A stretch of 64,000 nucleotides of DNA from Pollutimonas thiosulfatoxidans (GTDB lineage Bacteria; Pseudomonadota; Gammaproteobacteria; Burkholderiales; Burkholderiaceae_B). Location of the stretch: assembly GCF_004022565.1 (NCBI RefSeq), contig NZ_CP022987.1:2232001-2296000 (forward strand), given 5' to 3'. This document shows, piece after piece, positions 42,556 to 49,483 of this stretch (positions are counted from its first letter, which is position 1; every line of letters begins with the position of its first letter). The notes beneath the pieces were generated by a model. That model saw only the letters and a list, made by a program, of their open reading frames with translations, searched no databases and had not been told where the DNA came from. The translations under genes and the position numbers were made by a program.

Positions 42556-43368
42556 TTGACCCCCGCTTTGCAAGCTCCATGCCCGCCACTCGTGCTTATT
42601 TTCGGCCCTTACGACCCCAGCGGCGCCAGTAGCCTGCCTGCCGACGCGGTTACCTGCGCTTCGCTGGGCTGCCACCCGCTAAGCACGGTAACGGCTATTT
42701 TGGTGCAAGACACCGCCGGCGTCGAAGACATCCAGCCGGTGTCGCCCGAACTGATTGACGACCAGGCCCGCTGTCTGCTTGAAGACATGAAGGTGCAGGC
42801 GATCAAGGTCGGGCCAATTTATACAACGGAATCAGCCAGCGTGCTTGCGCAGATAGCCGCCGACTACAGCCACGTCCCGCTGGTGCTGCATCTGGATCGC
42901 CTGCCCGACGAATCGCTTGCCGAAGACCTGCATACCGAAGACGTGCTGCTGGCCGTCTGCGAGTTGCTGCTTCCCCAGACCGATCTTGTCGTGATCGACC
43001 ACAACCTGCTTGCCCAATGGCACACCGAAGGCGTGTTTGAAGACAGCGACGCCGAAAGCCCCACCGACGCCTTGCTCGAGTACGGCGCAAAATGGGTGCT
43101 AAGTACCGGCGCACCCTTGCGACCGGGCCATTACAGCCATTCCCTGCGAGGCCAAAGCGGAGAGACCGGCGATTGGCCCTGGCAGCCGCCCACCACCCGA
43201 CTGACCGACCCCGATAGCTTGCTGTCCTGCGCCATCACCACGCAGTTGGCCCACGGTCAGCCCATGCAGGCCGCGGTGGCAAACGCCATCGCCTCGTGCG
43301 GCAATGCCGCGGCACGCTGGCTCCAGCCTGGCATGGGGCATCGCCTGATCGACCGGACCACGCCATGA
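42556..43368 (+). CDS. thiD: ThiD-like hydroxymethylpyrimidine/phosphomethylpyrimidine kinase
   Basis: Ribokinase-fold kinase expected to phosphorylate HMP and HMP-P for thiamine. The 270-residue product has the N-terminal FGPYDPSGASSLPADAVTCASLG, a diverged form of the ThiD GxDPSGGAGIQAD motif. The usual C-terminal HGTGC anion-hole/catalytic motif is not present; the matching region reads LTDPDSLLSCAITTQ. The start appears to be TTG at 42556 with TAAGG just upstream; no ATG is in frame nearby. thiE overlaps by 4 bp (ATGA), supporting a role in thiamine synthesis, but activity may differ from classic ThiD. Confidence 0.82.
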   Translation: MTPALQAPCPPLVLIFGPYDPSGASSLPADAVTCASLGCHPLSTVTAILVQDTAGVEDIQPVSPELIDDQARCLLEDMKVQAIKVGPIYTTESASVLAQIAADYSHVPLVLHLDRLPDESLAEDLHTEDVLLAVCELLLPQTDLVVIDHNLLAQWHTEGVFEDSDAESPTDALLEYGAKWVLSTGAPLRPGHYSHSLRGQSGETGDWPWQPPTTRLTDPDSLLSCAITTQLAHGQPMQAAVANAIASCGNAAARWLQPGMGHRLIDRTTP

Positions 43369-44021
43369 CCAGCGACAAGCATTTGCGATTTCCAGCTGGT
43401 CTTTATGGCGTGACGCCTGAATGGGACGACACCGACACTTTGCTGCAAGCCATCAGTTCGGCGGCGTCGGGCGGGATGACGGCGCTGCAGTGGCGCCGTA
43501 AGACCATCAGCCCTGAAGCGCGCTTGTCCCAGGCCAGGCGGGTGGTCGAGCATTGCCGCAAGCTGGGCGTCGTCAGCATCATCAATGACGACTGGCGACT
43601 GGCAGCCCTGGTGGATGCCGATGGCGTACATCTGGGACGTGAAGACGGCAGTCTGGTCGAGGCGCGCCTGGCCATGGGGCCGGGCAAGCTTATGGGGTGT
43701 TCATGCTATAACGACCTCGCGCTGGCGGCCCAGACGCTGGACGCCGACGTAGACTACATAGCCTTTGGCGCCATGTATCCATCCAGCGTCAAGCCTGAGG
43801 CAGTGCGCGCTACGCTTGAGCAATTGCGGCTGGGTCGCGCGCTGGTCGAAAACATCGCCACACGGCCCCGGCCTGCCGTCGTCGCCATCGGCGGCATCAC
43901 TGCCGACAATGCCGCGCCGCTCGTTGAGGCCGGCGCTGACAGTATCGCCCTGATCAGCGGACTGTTCGGCAGCAACGACATTGCCGCCACCGCTGCACGC
44001 TGCTCGGCCCTGTTTGCCTGA
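43365..44021 (+). CDS. thiE: Thiamine-phosphate synthase
   Basis: Joins HMP-PP and thiazole phosphate to thiamine phosphate. The 218-residue TIM-barrel has GLYGVTPEWDDTDTLLQAI at the N-terminus, MTALQWRRKTIS with the pyrimidine-binding residues, VVSIINDDWRLAALVDADGVHLG, FGAMYPSSVKP, and AIGGITADNAAPLVEAGADS near the end. ATG 43365 overlaps the thiD stop. The upstream extension to 43296 is inside thiD and rejected. hemL follows after 31 bp. Confidence 0.95.
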   Translation: MTSDKHLRFPAGLYGVTPEWDDTDTLLQAISSAASGGMTALQWRRKTISPEARLSQARRVVEHCRKLGVVSIINDDWRLAALVDADGVHLGREDGSLVEARLAMGPGKLMGCSCYNDLALAAQTLDADVDYIAFGAMYPSSVKPEAVRATLEQLRLGRALVENIATRPRPAVVAIGGITADNAAPLVEAGADSIALISGLFGSNDIAATAARCSALFA

Positions 44022-44052
44022 GCCCTTCTTCACCTTTAGATAGAGCCCCATT

Positions 44053-45333
44053 ATGTCCCGCAACAGCCAGCTTTTTGAACGCGCCCTTCAGACCATCCCG
44101 GGCGGCGTGAATTCTCCCGTGCGTGCCTTCCGATCGGTGGGTGGTTCGCCTCGCTTCATCGAACGCGCCCAAGGCCCTTATATGTGGGATGCCGAAGGCA
44201 CTCGCTATATTGATTATGTCGGCTCCTGGGGGCCTGCCATCCTGGGGCATGCGCATCCCGAAGTCATACGCGCCGTACAAGAGGCAGCCGTGAACGGCTT
44301 GTCCTTCGGCGCGCCTACCGAAGCCGAGATCGAAATCGCCGAAGCCATCGTCGCGCGTATCCCGTCCATCGAAAAAGTACGGCTGGTAAGCTCCGGCACC
44401 GAAGCCACCATGACCGCCATCCGCCTCGCGCGCGGCGCGACCGGCAGAACCAAGATCGTTAAATTTGAAGGCTGCTATCACGGCCATGCAGACAGCCTGC
44501 TGGTCAAGGCCGGCTCGGGCATGCTGACCTTCGGCAACCCCACCTCCGCCGGCGTCCCGGCCGAATTCATCCAGCACACCATGGTGCTGGACTACAACCG
44601 CCTGGAAGCCGCCGAAGCAGCGTTCAAGCAGTACGGCAGCGAAATTGCCTGCGTCATCATCGAGCCCATTGCCGGCAACATGAACCTCGTCAAGCCGCTG
44701 CCCGGCTTCCTGCAAGGCCTGCGCGACCTGTGCACTCAGTACGGTGCGCTGCTGATCTTCGACGAAGTCATGACGGGCTTTCGCGTCGGACCGCAAGGCG
44801 TCCAGGGCCTCACCGGCGTCACACCCGACCTGACCACCCTGGCCAAAGTCATAGGCGGCGGCATGCCCGTAGGCGCCTTCGGCGGCCGGGCCGACATCAT
44901 GGAACACATCGCCCCCATAGGCAATGTCTACCAGGCGGGCACCTTGTCCGGCAACCCCGTCGCCGTCGCCGCCGGCCTAGTCACACTGAAGCTGCTAAGC
45001 GAACCGGGCTTCTACGAACGCCTGGGCGAACAAACCCGCAAGCTCGCCGAAGGCCTGGCCGAGCGCGCCCGCGCAGCAGGCGTTGCCGTTTGCAGCGATC
45101 ACGTCGGCGGCATGTTCGGCCTGTACTTCAGCGAGGCCGTCCCCCATACCTTCGACGAAGTCTCCCTGGCCAACGTTGAACGCTTCAAACGCTTCTTCCA
45201 CGCCATGCTCATCAAAGGCATCTACTTCGCCCCCTCCGCCTTCGAAGCCGGCTTCGTCTCCGCCGCCCACGACGATGCCACCATCCAAACCACCCTGGAC
45301 GCCGCCGAAGAGGTTTTCGCCAGCTTGAAGTAA
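44053..45333 (+). CDS. hemL: Glutamate-1-semialdehyde 2,1-aminomutase
   Basis: PLP enzyme making 5-aminolevulinate in the C5 haem pathway from glutamyl-tRNA. The 426 residues include IPGGVNSPVRAFRSVGG, the PLP phosphate and ring sites SSGTEATMTAIRLARG and LLIFDEVMTGFRV, and the Schiff-base lysine Lys265 in TLAKVIGGGMPVGAFGG. Together with gltX in this window it links glutamyl-tRNA to haem synthesis. YkgJ follows 36 bp downstream; the accessory region begins after that. Confidence 0.98.
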   Translation: MSRNSQLFERALQTIPGGVNSPVRAFRSVGGSPRFIERAQGPYMWDAEGTRYIDYVGSWGPAILGHAHPEVIRAVQEAAVNGLSFGAPTEAEIEIAEAIVARIPSIEKVRLVSSGTEATMTAIRLARGATGRTKIVKFEGCYHGHADSLLVKAGSGMLTFGNPTSAGVPAEFIQHTMVLDYNRLEAAEAAFKQYGSEIACVIIEPIAGNMNLVKPLPGFLQGLRDLCTQYGALLIFDEVMTGFRVGPQGVQGLTGVTPDLTTLAKVIGGGMPVGAFGGRADIMEHIAPIGNVYQAGTLSGNPVAVAAGLVTLKLLSEPGFYERLGEQTRKLAEGLAERARAAGVAVCSDHVGGMFGLYFSEAVPHTFDEVSLANVERFKRFFHAMLIKGIYFAPSAFEAGFVSAAHDDATIQTTLDAAEEVFASLK

Positions 45334-45369
45334 CAACCGGGAGCGCCGCAGGGCTCTCTGGGGATACCA

Positions 45370-45636
45370 ATGAATTGTCGAGAACGCTGCGGAGCATGCT
45401 GTACGGCGCCCTCCATCTCCAGCCCCATTCCAGGCATGCCTGGAGGAAAACCCGCCGGTGTTCGCTGCGTTCAGCTCGACGATGACGAGAAATGTAAAAT
45501 TTTTGGGCATCCAGACCGACCTGCAGTTTGTAGCTCATTGAAGCCAAGCGTTGTGATGTGTGGTGAAAGCCGCGAACAGGCAATGCTTTGGCTGGGGCAG
45601 CTGGAAGAGCAAACCTCCCCGTTCGGTAATAAATAG
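45370..45636 (+). CDS. YkgJ family cysteine-cluster protein
   Basis: A zinc- or iron-chelating small protein of unknown role, 88 residues. Cysteines at MNCRERCGACCTAPS, RCVQLDDDEKCKIFG, and AVCSSLKPSVVMCGES form the YkgJ-type cluster; the first motif CxxxCxxCC is diagnostic. GGGG lies near the expected ribosome binding position. It has a lysine at its C-terminal end, no signal peptide, and is the last gene before repeat copy 1. Confidence 0.9.
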   Translation: MNCRERCGACCTAPSISSPIPGMPGGKPAGVRCVQLDDDEKCKIFGHPDRPAVCSSLKPSVVMCGESREQAMLWLGQLEEQTSPFGNK

Positions 45637-45713
45637 CATAGGCCCAGAAATATGGCTCGCTATACCAACATCCCACAACGCCGCAACTCAGACATCGCCT
45701 TGCCAAGCCCGAT

Positions 45714-45950
45714 CCCACATCAGCAGCATCCATAAAGGCGTGGGTGGCCGGGTGTTCCGCCCGGCGACTTCGCGGGCTCGCCGCGGCCAGTGTCGATTCG
45801 GGGATGAAGGGCGCGGCTGTCTGAGGAGCGCAGCGACGAGTTCCGCGACCGCCCCGAATCGGCACTGGCTGACGGGCAATCCCGGCAAGGCCGGGATCGA
45901 GACCGCTAAGCCGGGCGGAACACCCGGCCACCCACGCCTCTTAAGAACGA
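45714..45950. repeat. MITE-like dispersed repeat, copy 1
   Basis: A 237-bp element, repeated in the same orientation at 47082-47318; the two differ by about ten substitutions and two single-base indels on my hand count. It has a perfect 30-bp terminal inverted repeat: arms at 45736-45765 and 45910-45939. Internally, a second inverted pair (around 45787-45804 and 45851-45868, containing CGATTCGGGG/CCCCGAATCG) and a short CCCGGC/GCCGGG stem nest inside, so the element folds into one large hairpin. No transposase is encoded. I see no clear target-site duplication. Frames open across it are not conserved between copies. Confidence 0.88.
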
Positions 45951-45969
45951 ACGGATATGCGACCAACAA

Positions 45970-45997
45970 AAAGGGTAAAATGGCAAAAATGCCCTTT
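45970..45997 (+). promoter_or_regulatory. Candidate promoter/operator of the toxin-antitoxin pair
   Basis: TAAAAT at 45976-45981 could be a -10. It is flanked by a symmetrical patch: AAAGGG (45970-45975) with CCCTTT (45992-45997), enclosing GGCA (45982-45985) with TGCC (45990-45993). Phd/YefM antitoxins repress their own promoters at palindromes in this position. No good -35 is seen. Confidence 0.4.
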
Positions 45998-46011
45998 CTA
46001 TGGAGTCTTCT

Positions 46012-46356
46012 ATGACCTCTGAAGCGATCGATCAGCTAAGCTTCGCACCCGCCTCCGAAATAAAGAAACAAGGCTGGCGCGGCATCATGCGTAGCGTGTC
46101 AAGAACCGGGAAACTTGTAGTCACCAACCATAAGCAGCCCGAAGCAGTCATCCTGTCCGTCCCGGAATATGACCGCCTGATGCAACTGGCCCACAGCGCA
46201 AAAAATCGCACAGACGATCCTCTGCAAGCCCTGCGTGAACGCTTCGACCAGCGACTTTCCTCCCTGAACGCAGCCGACGCCGCCGACCAGTTGCGCGATC
46301 TAATGAACCAACCAGCCGCCCTATCCGGCAAAGTCAAAGCCGGCGCATCCTATTAA
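46012..46356 (+). CDS. Phd/YefM-type antitoxin
   Basis: Predicted labile, DNA-binding antitoxin of 114 residues. The N-terminal half matches Phd/YefM: ASEIKKQGWRGIMRSVSRTG then LVVTNHKQPEAVILSVPEYDRL (the RxGxxxVTxxxxPxAVLxxxxxY pattern). The C-terminal half (about 65-114) is charged and likely the toxin-binding tail. GGAG lies 7 bases before ATG 46012, so that start is preferred over ATG 46000. The stop overlaps the toxin start by one base (TAATG), the usual coupling. Neutralisation of the downstream kinase is inferred from arrangement. Confidence 0.88.
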   Translation: MTSEAIDQLSFAPASEIKKQGWRGIMRSVSRTGKLVVTNHKQPEAVILSVPEYDRLMQLAHSAKNRTDDPLQALRERFDQRLSSLNAADAADQLRDLMNQPAALSGKVKAGASY

Positions 46357-47006
46357 TGCCCAGGCCCGCCCTATACGTGCTGGCAGGCGTCAATGGCGCC
46401 GGGAAAAGCTCAATCGGTGGTTATCACCTAACGCAGGCCGGCCTCGCGTGGTTCAACCCAGATACCTTTGCCAGAGCTCTAGTATTGGAAAACCAATACA
46501 GCCAACAAGACGCCAACGCGCAAGCATGGCAAGAAAGCGTGCGCCGCCTCGATGAAGCCATCCAAAACCTGCGCTCTTTCGCTTTCGAAACCACACTGGG
46601 CGGACTAACCATCGCCCACAAGCTCCAATCTGCCACGCAAACCCACGACGTCATGATCTGGTATTGCGGCCTGCGCAGTCCCGAGCAACACATCGCCAGA
46701 GTCAAGTTGCGCGTAACCCAGGGAGGCCACGATATTCCCGAAACCAAAATTCGCGAACGCTGGAATAGCTCCGTACAGAACCTGATCGCCCTCATGCCAA
46801 GGCTTGCGCACCTACGCGTCTACGACAACAGCCATCAAGTCGACATAGGCGCCGCCATCCCCGACCCCCTCCTGCTGCTTGAACTCGCGCAAGGTCGACG
46901 ACGGTTCCCCGCCACAATACAAGAGGCAGCCAACACCCCCGACTGGGCAAAGCCAATACTCGAAGCGGCCTTCACCCTCGACAGCTCGCGCGATCTAACC
47001 ATGTAA
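46356..47006 (+). CDS. Zeta-toxin-like P-loop kinase (COG4185-type)
   Basis: Predicted toxin of 216 residues. Walker A is GVNGAGKSS (11-19) with Lys17, followed by FNPDTFAR with Asp36 in the place of the zeta catalytic acid, FAFETTLGG with Glu78, and RVTQGGHDIPETKIRERW (119-136) with conserved Arg residues, as in COG4185 ABC-type ATPase/kinase proteins. Zeta toxins phosphorylate UDP-N-acetylglucosamine and block wall synthesis; whether this one does is unknown. It is coupled to the antitoxin by a one-base overlap. The A/T content looks a little higher than that of the flanking core genes. Copy 2 of the repeat begins 75 bp after its stop. Confidence 0.85.
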   Translation: MPRPALYVLAGVNGAGKSSIGGYHLTQAGLAWFNPDTFARALVLENQYSQQDANAQAWQESVRRLDEAIQNLRSFAFETTLGGLTIAHKLQSATQTHDVMIWYCGLRSPEQHIARVKLRVTQGGHDIPETKIRERWNSSVQNLIALMPRLAHLRVYDNSHQVDIGAAIPDPLLLLELAQGRRRFPATIQEAANTPDWAKPILEAAFTLDSSRDLTM

Positions 47007-47081
47007 CTCAAAGCAGGTCATTAAAGTAACGCCACGTGCGCCACACCGTTCCACTGCCATCAGCAACCGCAATAGCACGTC

Positions 47082-47318
47082 CCCACATCAGCCCATCCAT
47101 AAAGGCGTGGGCGGCCGGGTGTCCCGCCCGGCGACTTCGCGGGCTCGCCGACGGCCACTGTCGATTCGGGGATGAAGGGAGCGGCTGTCTGAGGAGCGCA
47201 GCGACGAGTTCCGCGACCGCCCCGAATCGGCGCTGGCCGACGGGCAATCCCGGCAACGCCGGGATCGAGACCGCTAAGCCGGGCGGAACACCCGGTCACC
47301 CGCGCCTCTTAAGAACGA
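47082..47318. repeat. MITE-like dispersed repeat, copy 2
   Basis: Direct repeat of 45714-45950, also 237 bp. Its terminal arms (47103-47132 and 47278-47307) still match at 26 of 30 positions; two of the four mismatches are G-T wobbles. Homology to copy 1 starts at CCCACATCAG and stops at TCTTAAGAACGA; outside these points the copies diverge. It lies 28 bp past the 3' end of the catabolic operon (ridA-like gene) and could act as its transcriptional end. The rest of the 47007-47345 gap shows nothing else. Confidence 0.87.
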
Positions 47319-47345
47319 GGTTCTGTTAAGAAGAACGGCGTTGGT

Positions 47346-47747
47346 TCAAGGCACAACCGCCGTCACTTCAATCTCCACCCGCGCCCTATCCTCCACCAGA
47401 TCAGCCACCTCCACCGCCGTCATAGCCGGAAAATTCCGCCCTATCACCTCCCGGTAGTGGCGCCCCACATCACGCAGCGCCGCAACATACTCCTGCTTGT
47501 CGCAAACATACCAAGTCATGCGCGTAATATGCTCCGGCCCGGCACCACCCTCCTTCAGGATGGCAACAATGTTGCGCAGCGTCTGGCCCACCTGCTCGGC
47601 GAAATCATCCGTCTCGAACTCTTGCTGCTCGTTCCAGCCGATCTGCCCGCCTACAAACAACAGGCGGCTGCCCACCTTCATTTCCGTCATGATGCCGTTG
47701 GCGTACCCGCGCGGCTCCACCCAGCTGGGCGGCTGCAAAATCTTCAT
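47346..47747 (-). CDS. RidA/YjgF-family protein (enamine/imine deaminase-like)
   Basis: The 133-residue Rid-family trimer subunit. It has GSRLLFVGGQIGWNEQQEF, the central GAGPEHITRMTWYV, and the ending FPAMTAVEVADLVED plus RARVEIEVTAVVP. The residue aligned with E. coli RidA Arg105, which binds the substrate carboxylate, is Asp116 here, so it is not archetypal RidA. The ligase overlaps it by 4 bp. In a 2-aminobenzoyl-CoA pathway it could hydrolyse the enamine left after ring dearomatisation (inference). It is the last gene of the seven-gene operon. Confidence 0.9.
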   Translation of the reverse strand: MKILQPPSWVEPRGYANGIMTEMKVGSRLLFVGGQIGWNEQQEFETDDFAEQVGQTLRNIVAILKEGGAGPEHITRMTWYVCDKQEYVAALRDVGRHYREVIGRNFPAMTAVEVADLVEDRARVEIEVTAVVP

Positions 47748-49408
47748 TGCGTGATTCCTTGTTCAGTTGCTTGCTTGCGCAAAACGAAGCGCTGTAATTT
47801 TCCTGTTTCAGTCCTTGGCAGACTGTCCACAAATTCGATAGCTCGCGGATACTTATAGGGCGCGATCGCCGCCTTGACGTGCTCCTGTAGGGCTTTGACC
47901 ATAGCCTCATCGCCCTGATACCCCGGCTTGAGCACCACGAAAGCCTTGACGATCATGCCGCGCTGCTCGTCCGGCTGCCCGACCACCCCGCATTCGGCCA
48001 CGGCGTCGTGCAGCAGCAGTGTGCCCTCCACTTCCGGGCCGGCAATGTTGTAGCCCGCCGAAATAATCATGTCGTCGTTGCGGGCCTGATAGTACAGATA
48101 CCCGTCTTCGTCCATCGCAAAGGTATCGCCCGGAAGATTCCAGCCCTGCTGGACGAACACCCGCTGGCGCTCGTCGTCCAGATAGCGGCAACCGGTGGGG
48201 CCTTTCACGGCCAGGCGACCGACCACGCCCGGGGCCACCGGCTTGAACGCTTCATCCACGACCTGGGCGACATAGCCGGGCACCACCTTGCCGATGGCGC
48301 CGCGCCGCACATCGGCTCCGGCACTGGACACGTACACGTGGATCATCTCGGTGCCGCCTATGCCATCGATCATTTCGATACCGGTGGCTCGCTTCCATAA
48401 CTGTCGTGTTGCATCGGGCAATGCTTCGCCCGCCGACACCGAATTCTTCAGCGAAGAAAGATCGTAGTTGCTGACCTGCGCCGCCATTTTTCGATAGAAA
48501 GTCGGAGCGGTGAAGGTCATCGTCACCTTGAAATCCTGGACAGTTTGCAGCAACTGCTCGGGCGTCAGCTTCTCGGCCAGCACCGTGCTGGCACCCACCC
48601 GCAAGGGAAAGCACAACAGCCCGCCCAAGCCAAAGGTAAATGCCAAAGGCGGCGTCCCGCAAACCACATCGTCCGCATGCATCTTGAGCGTGTGGCGCGA
48701 AAACGTGTCGCACATGGCCAACACGTCGCGATGAAAATGCATGCAGCCCTTGGGTTTGCCCGTGGTGCCGCTGGTAAAGGCGATCAAGCAGATGTCATCG
48801 ACCGCCGTGTCGCAACTGGTGAACTCGGCCGGCTTGCCGGCCGCCAACGACTCCAGGCTGTCAGCCCCTTCATCGTGGAAATAGCGCAAGTGCTTCAGAT
48901 CGGCGCAATAGGCCGGATCGTTTTCGTCCATGCAACGCTCGACTTCCGCAGCGAGACGCTTGTCGCACAACACAGCCTGAATCTTTGCCTTGTCGATGGC
49001 TTTTTTCAGTTCGCCGGCGCGCAGCAAAGGCATGGTGGGGACAGTAACCAGGCCGGCCTTGATCGCGGCCAGCCACGAGGCCGCCATCATCACGTTATTG
49101 GGGCCGCGCAGCAAGATCCGGTTACCCGGCTGCAGCTGCATGTCCTGGACCAGCACATGCGCAATGCGGTTGGTCAAGACCATGAGTTCGCGGTAAGTCA
49201 TGGTCTTGCGCTCTGTACCATCTTGCCACCGCAAGGCCACGCGCTCGCCCATGCCCTGCTCGACCAAGTCGTCGACCAGCGCCTTCGCGCAATTGACGCG
49301 CGACGGATAGGCTACGTCGGGATTGCCGTCCAGCAGCAATTCGGGCCATTCATGTAGGGGCGGAAGGTGGTCCCGCGCAAAGGTATCGGTATGGGCGGAT
49401 GCTTCCAT
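47744..49408 (-). CDS. Aryl-CoA ligase (probable 2-aminobenzoate--CoA ligase)
   Basis: Class I adenylate-forming enzyme of 554 residues that activates an aromatic acid with ATP and CoA. The AMP motif is LIAFTSGTTGKPKGCMHFH (about 209-227), the core GIGGTEMIHVYVSS is like benzoate-CoA ligase relatives, and the C-terminal catalytic lysine is in PRTETGKLQRF. The sequence resembles 2-aminobenzoate- and benzoate-CoA ligases. Its place with the flavin monooxygenase/reductase favours anthranilate as substrate, with salicylate a second possibility. GGAG lies 7 bases before the ATG. It overlaps the RidA-like gene by 4 bp. Confidence 0.9.
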   Translation of the reverse strand: MEASAHTDTFARDHLPPLHEWPELLLDGNPDVAYPSRVNCAKALVDDLVEQGMGERVALRWQDGTERKTMTYRELMVLTNRIAHVLVQDMQLQPGNRILLRGPNNVMMAASWLAAIKAGLVTVPTMPLLRAGELKKAIDKAKIQAVLCDKRLAAEVERCMDENDPAYCADLKHLRYFHDEGADSLESLAAGKPAEFTSCDTAVDDICLIAFTSGTTGKPKGCMHFHRDVLAMCDTFSRHTLKMHADDVVCGTPPLAFTFGLGGLLCFPLRVGASTVLAEKLTPEQLLQTVQDFKVTMTFTAPTFYRKMAAQVSNYDLSSLKNSVSAGEALPDATRQLWKRATGIEMIDGIGGTEMIHVYVSSAGADVRRGAIGKVVPGYVAQVVDEAFKPVAPGVVGRLAVKGPTGCRYLDDERQRVFVQQGWNLPGDTFAMDEDGYLYYQARNDDMIISAGYNIAGPEVEGTLLLHDAVAECGVVGQPDEQRGMIVKAFVVLKPGYQGDEAMVKALQEHVKAAIAPYKYPRAIEFVDSLPRTETGKLQRFVLRKQATEQGITQ

Positions 49409-49483
49409 GCTTGTCTCCTGTCTCGTTGTATGAGCGCTGGCAGTACGCGGGCGGCCGGCGTGTAGCCAGTCGCCCGACCAGGC

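Noticed and set aside
45560..46015. Frames across repeat copy 1 (both strands) resembling frames in copy 2
   Set aside because: The similar peptides follow from DNA similarity. Starts and ends differ between copies, single-base indels break the frames, and the DNA is better explained as a palindromic element.
45714..47318. Integron attC sites or a gene-cassette array
   Set aside because: The repeats are far longer than most attC sites, I see no paired core-site sequences or integrase, and only one gene pair is present.
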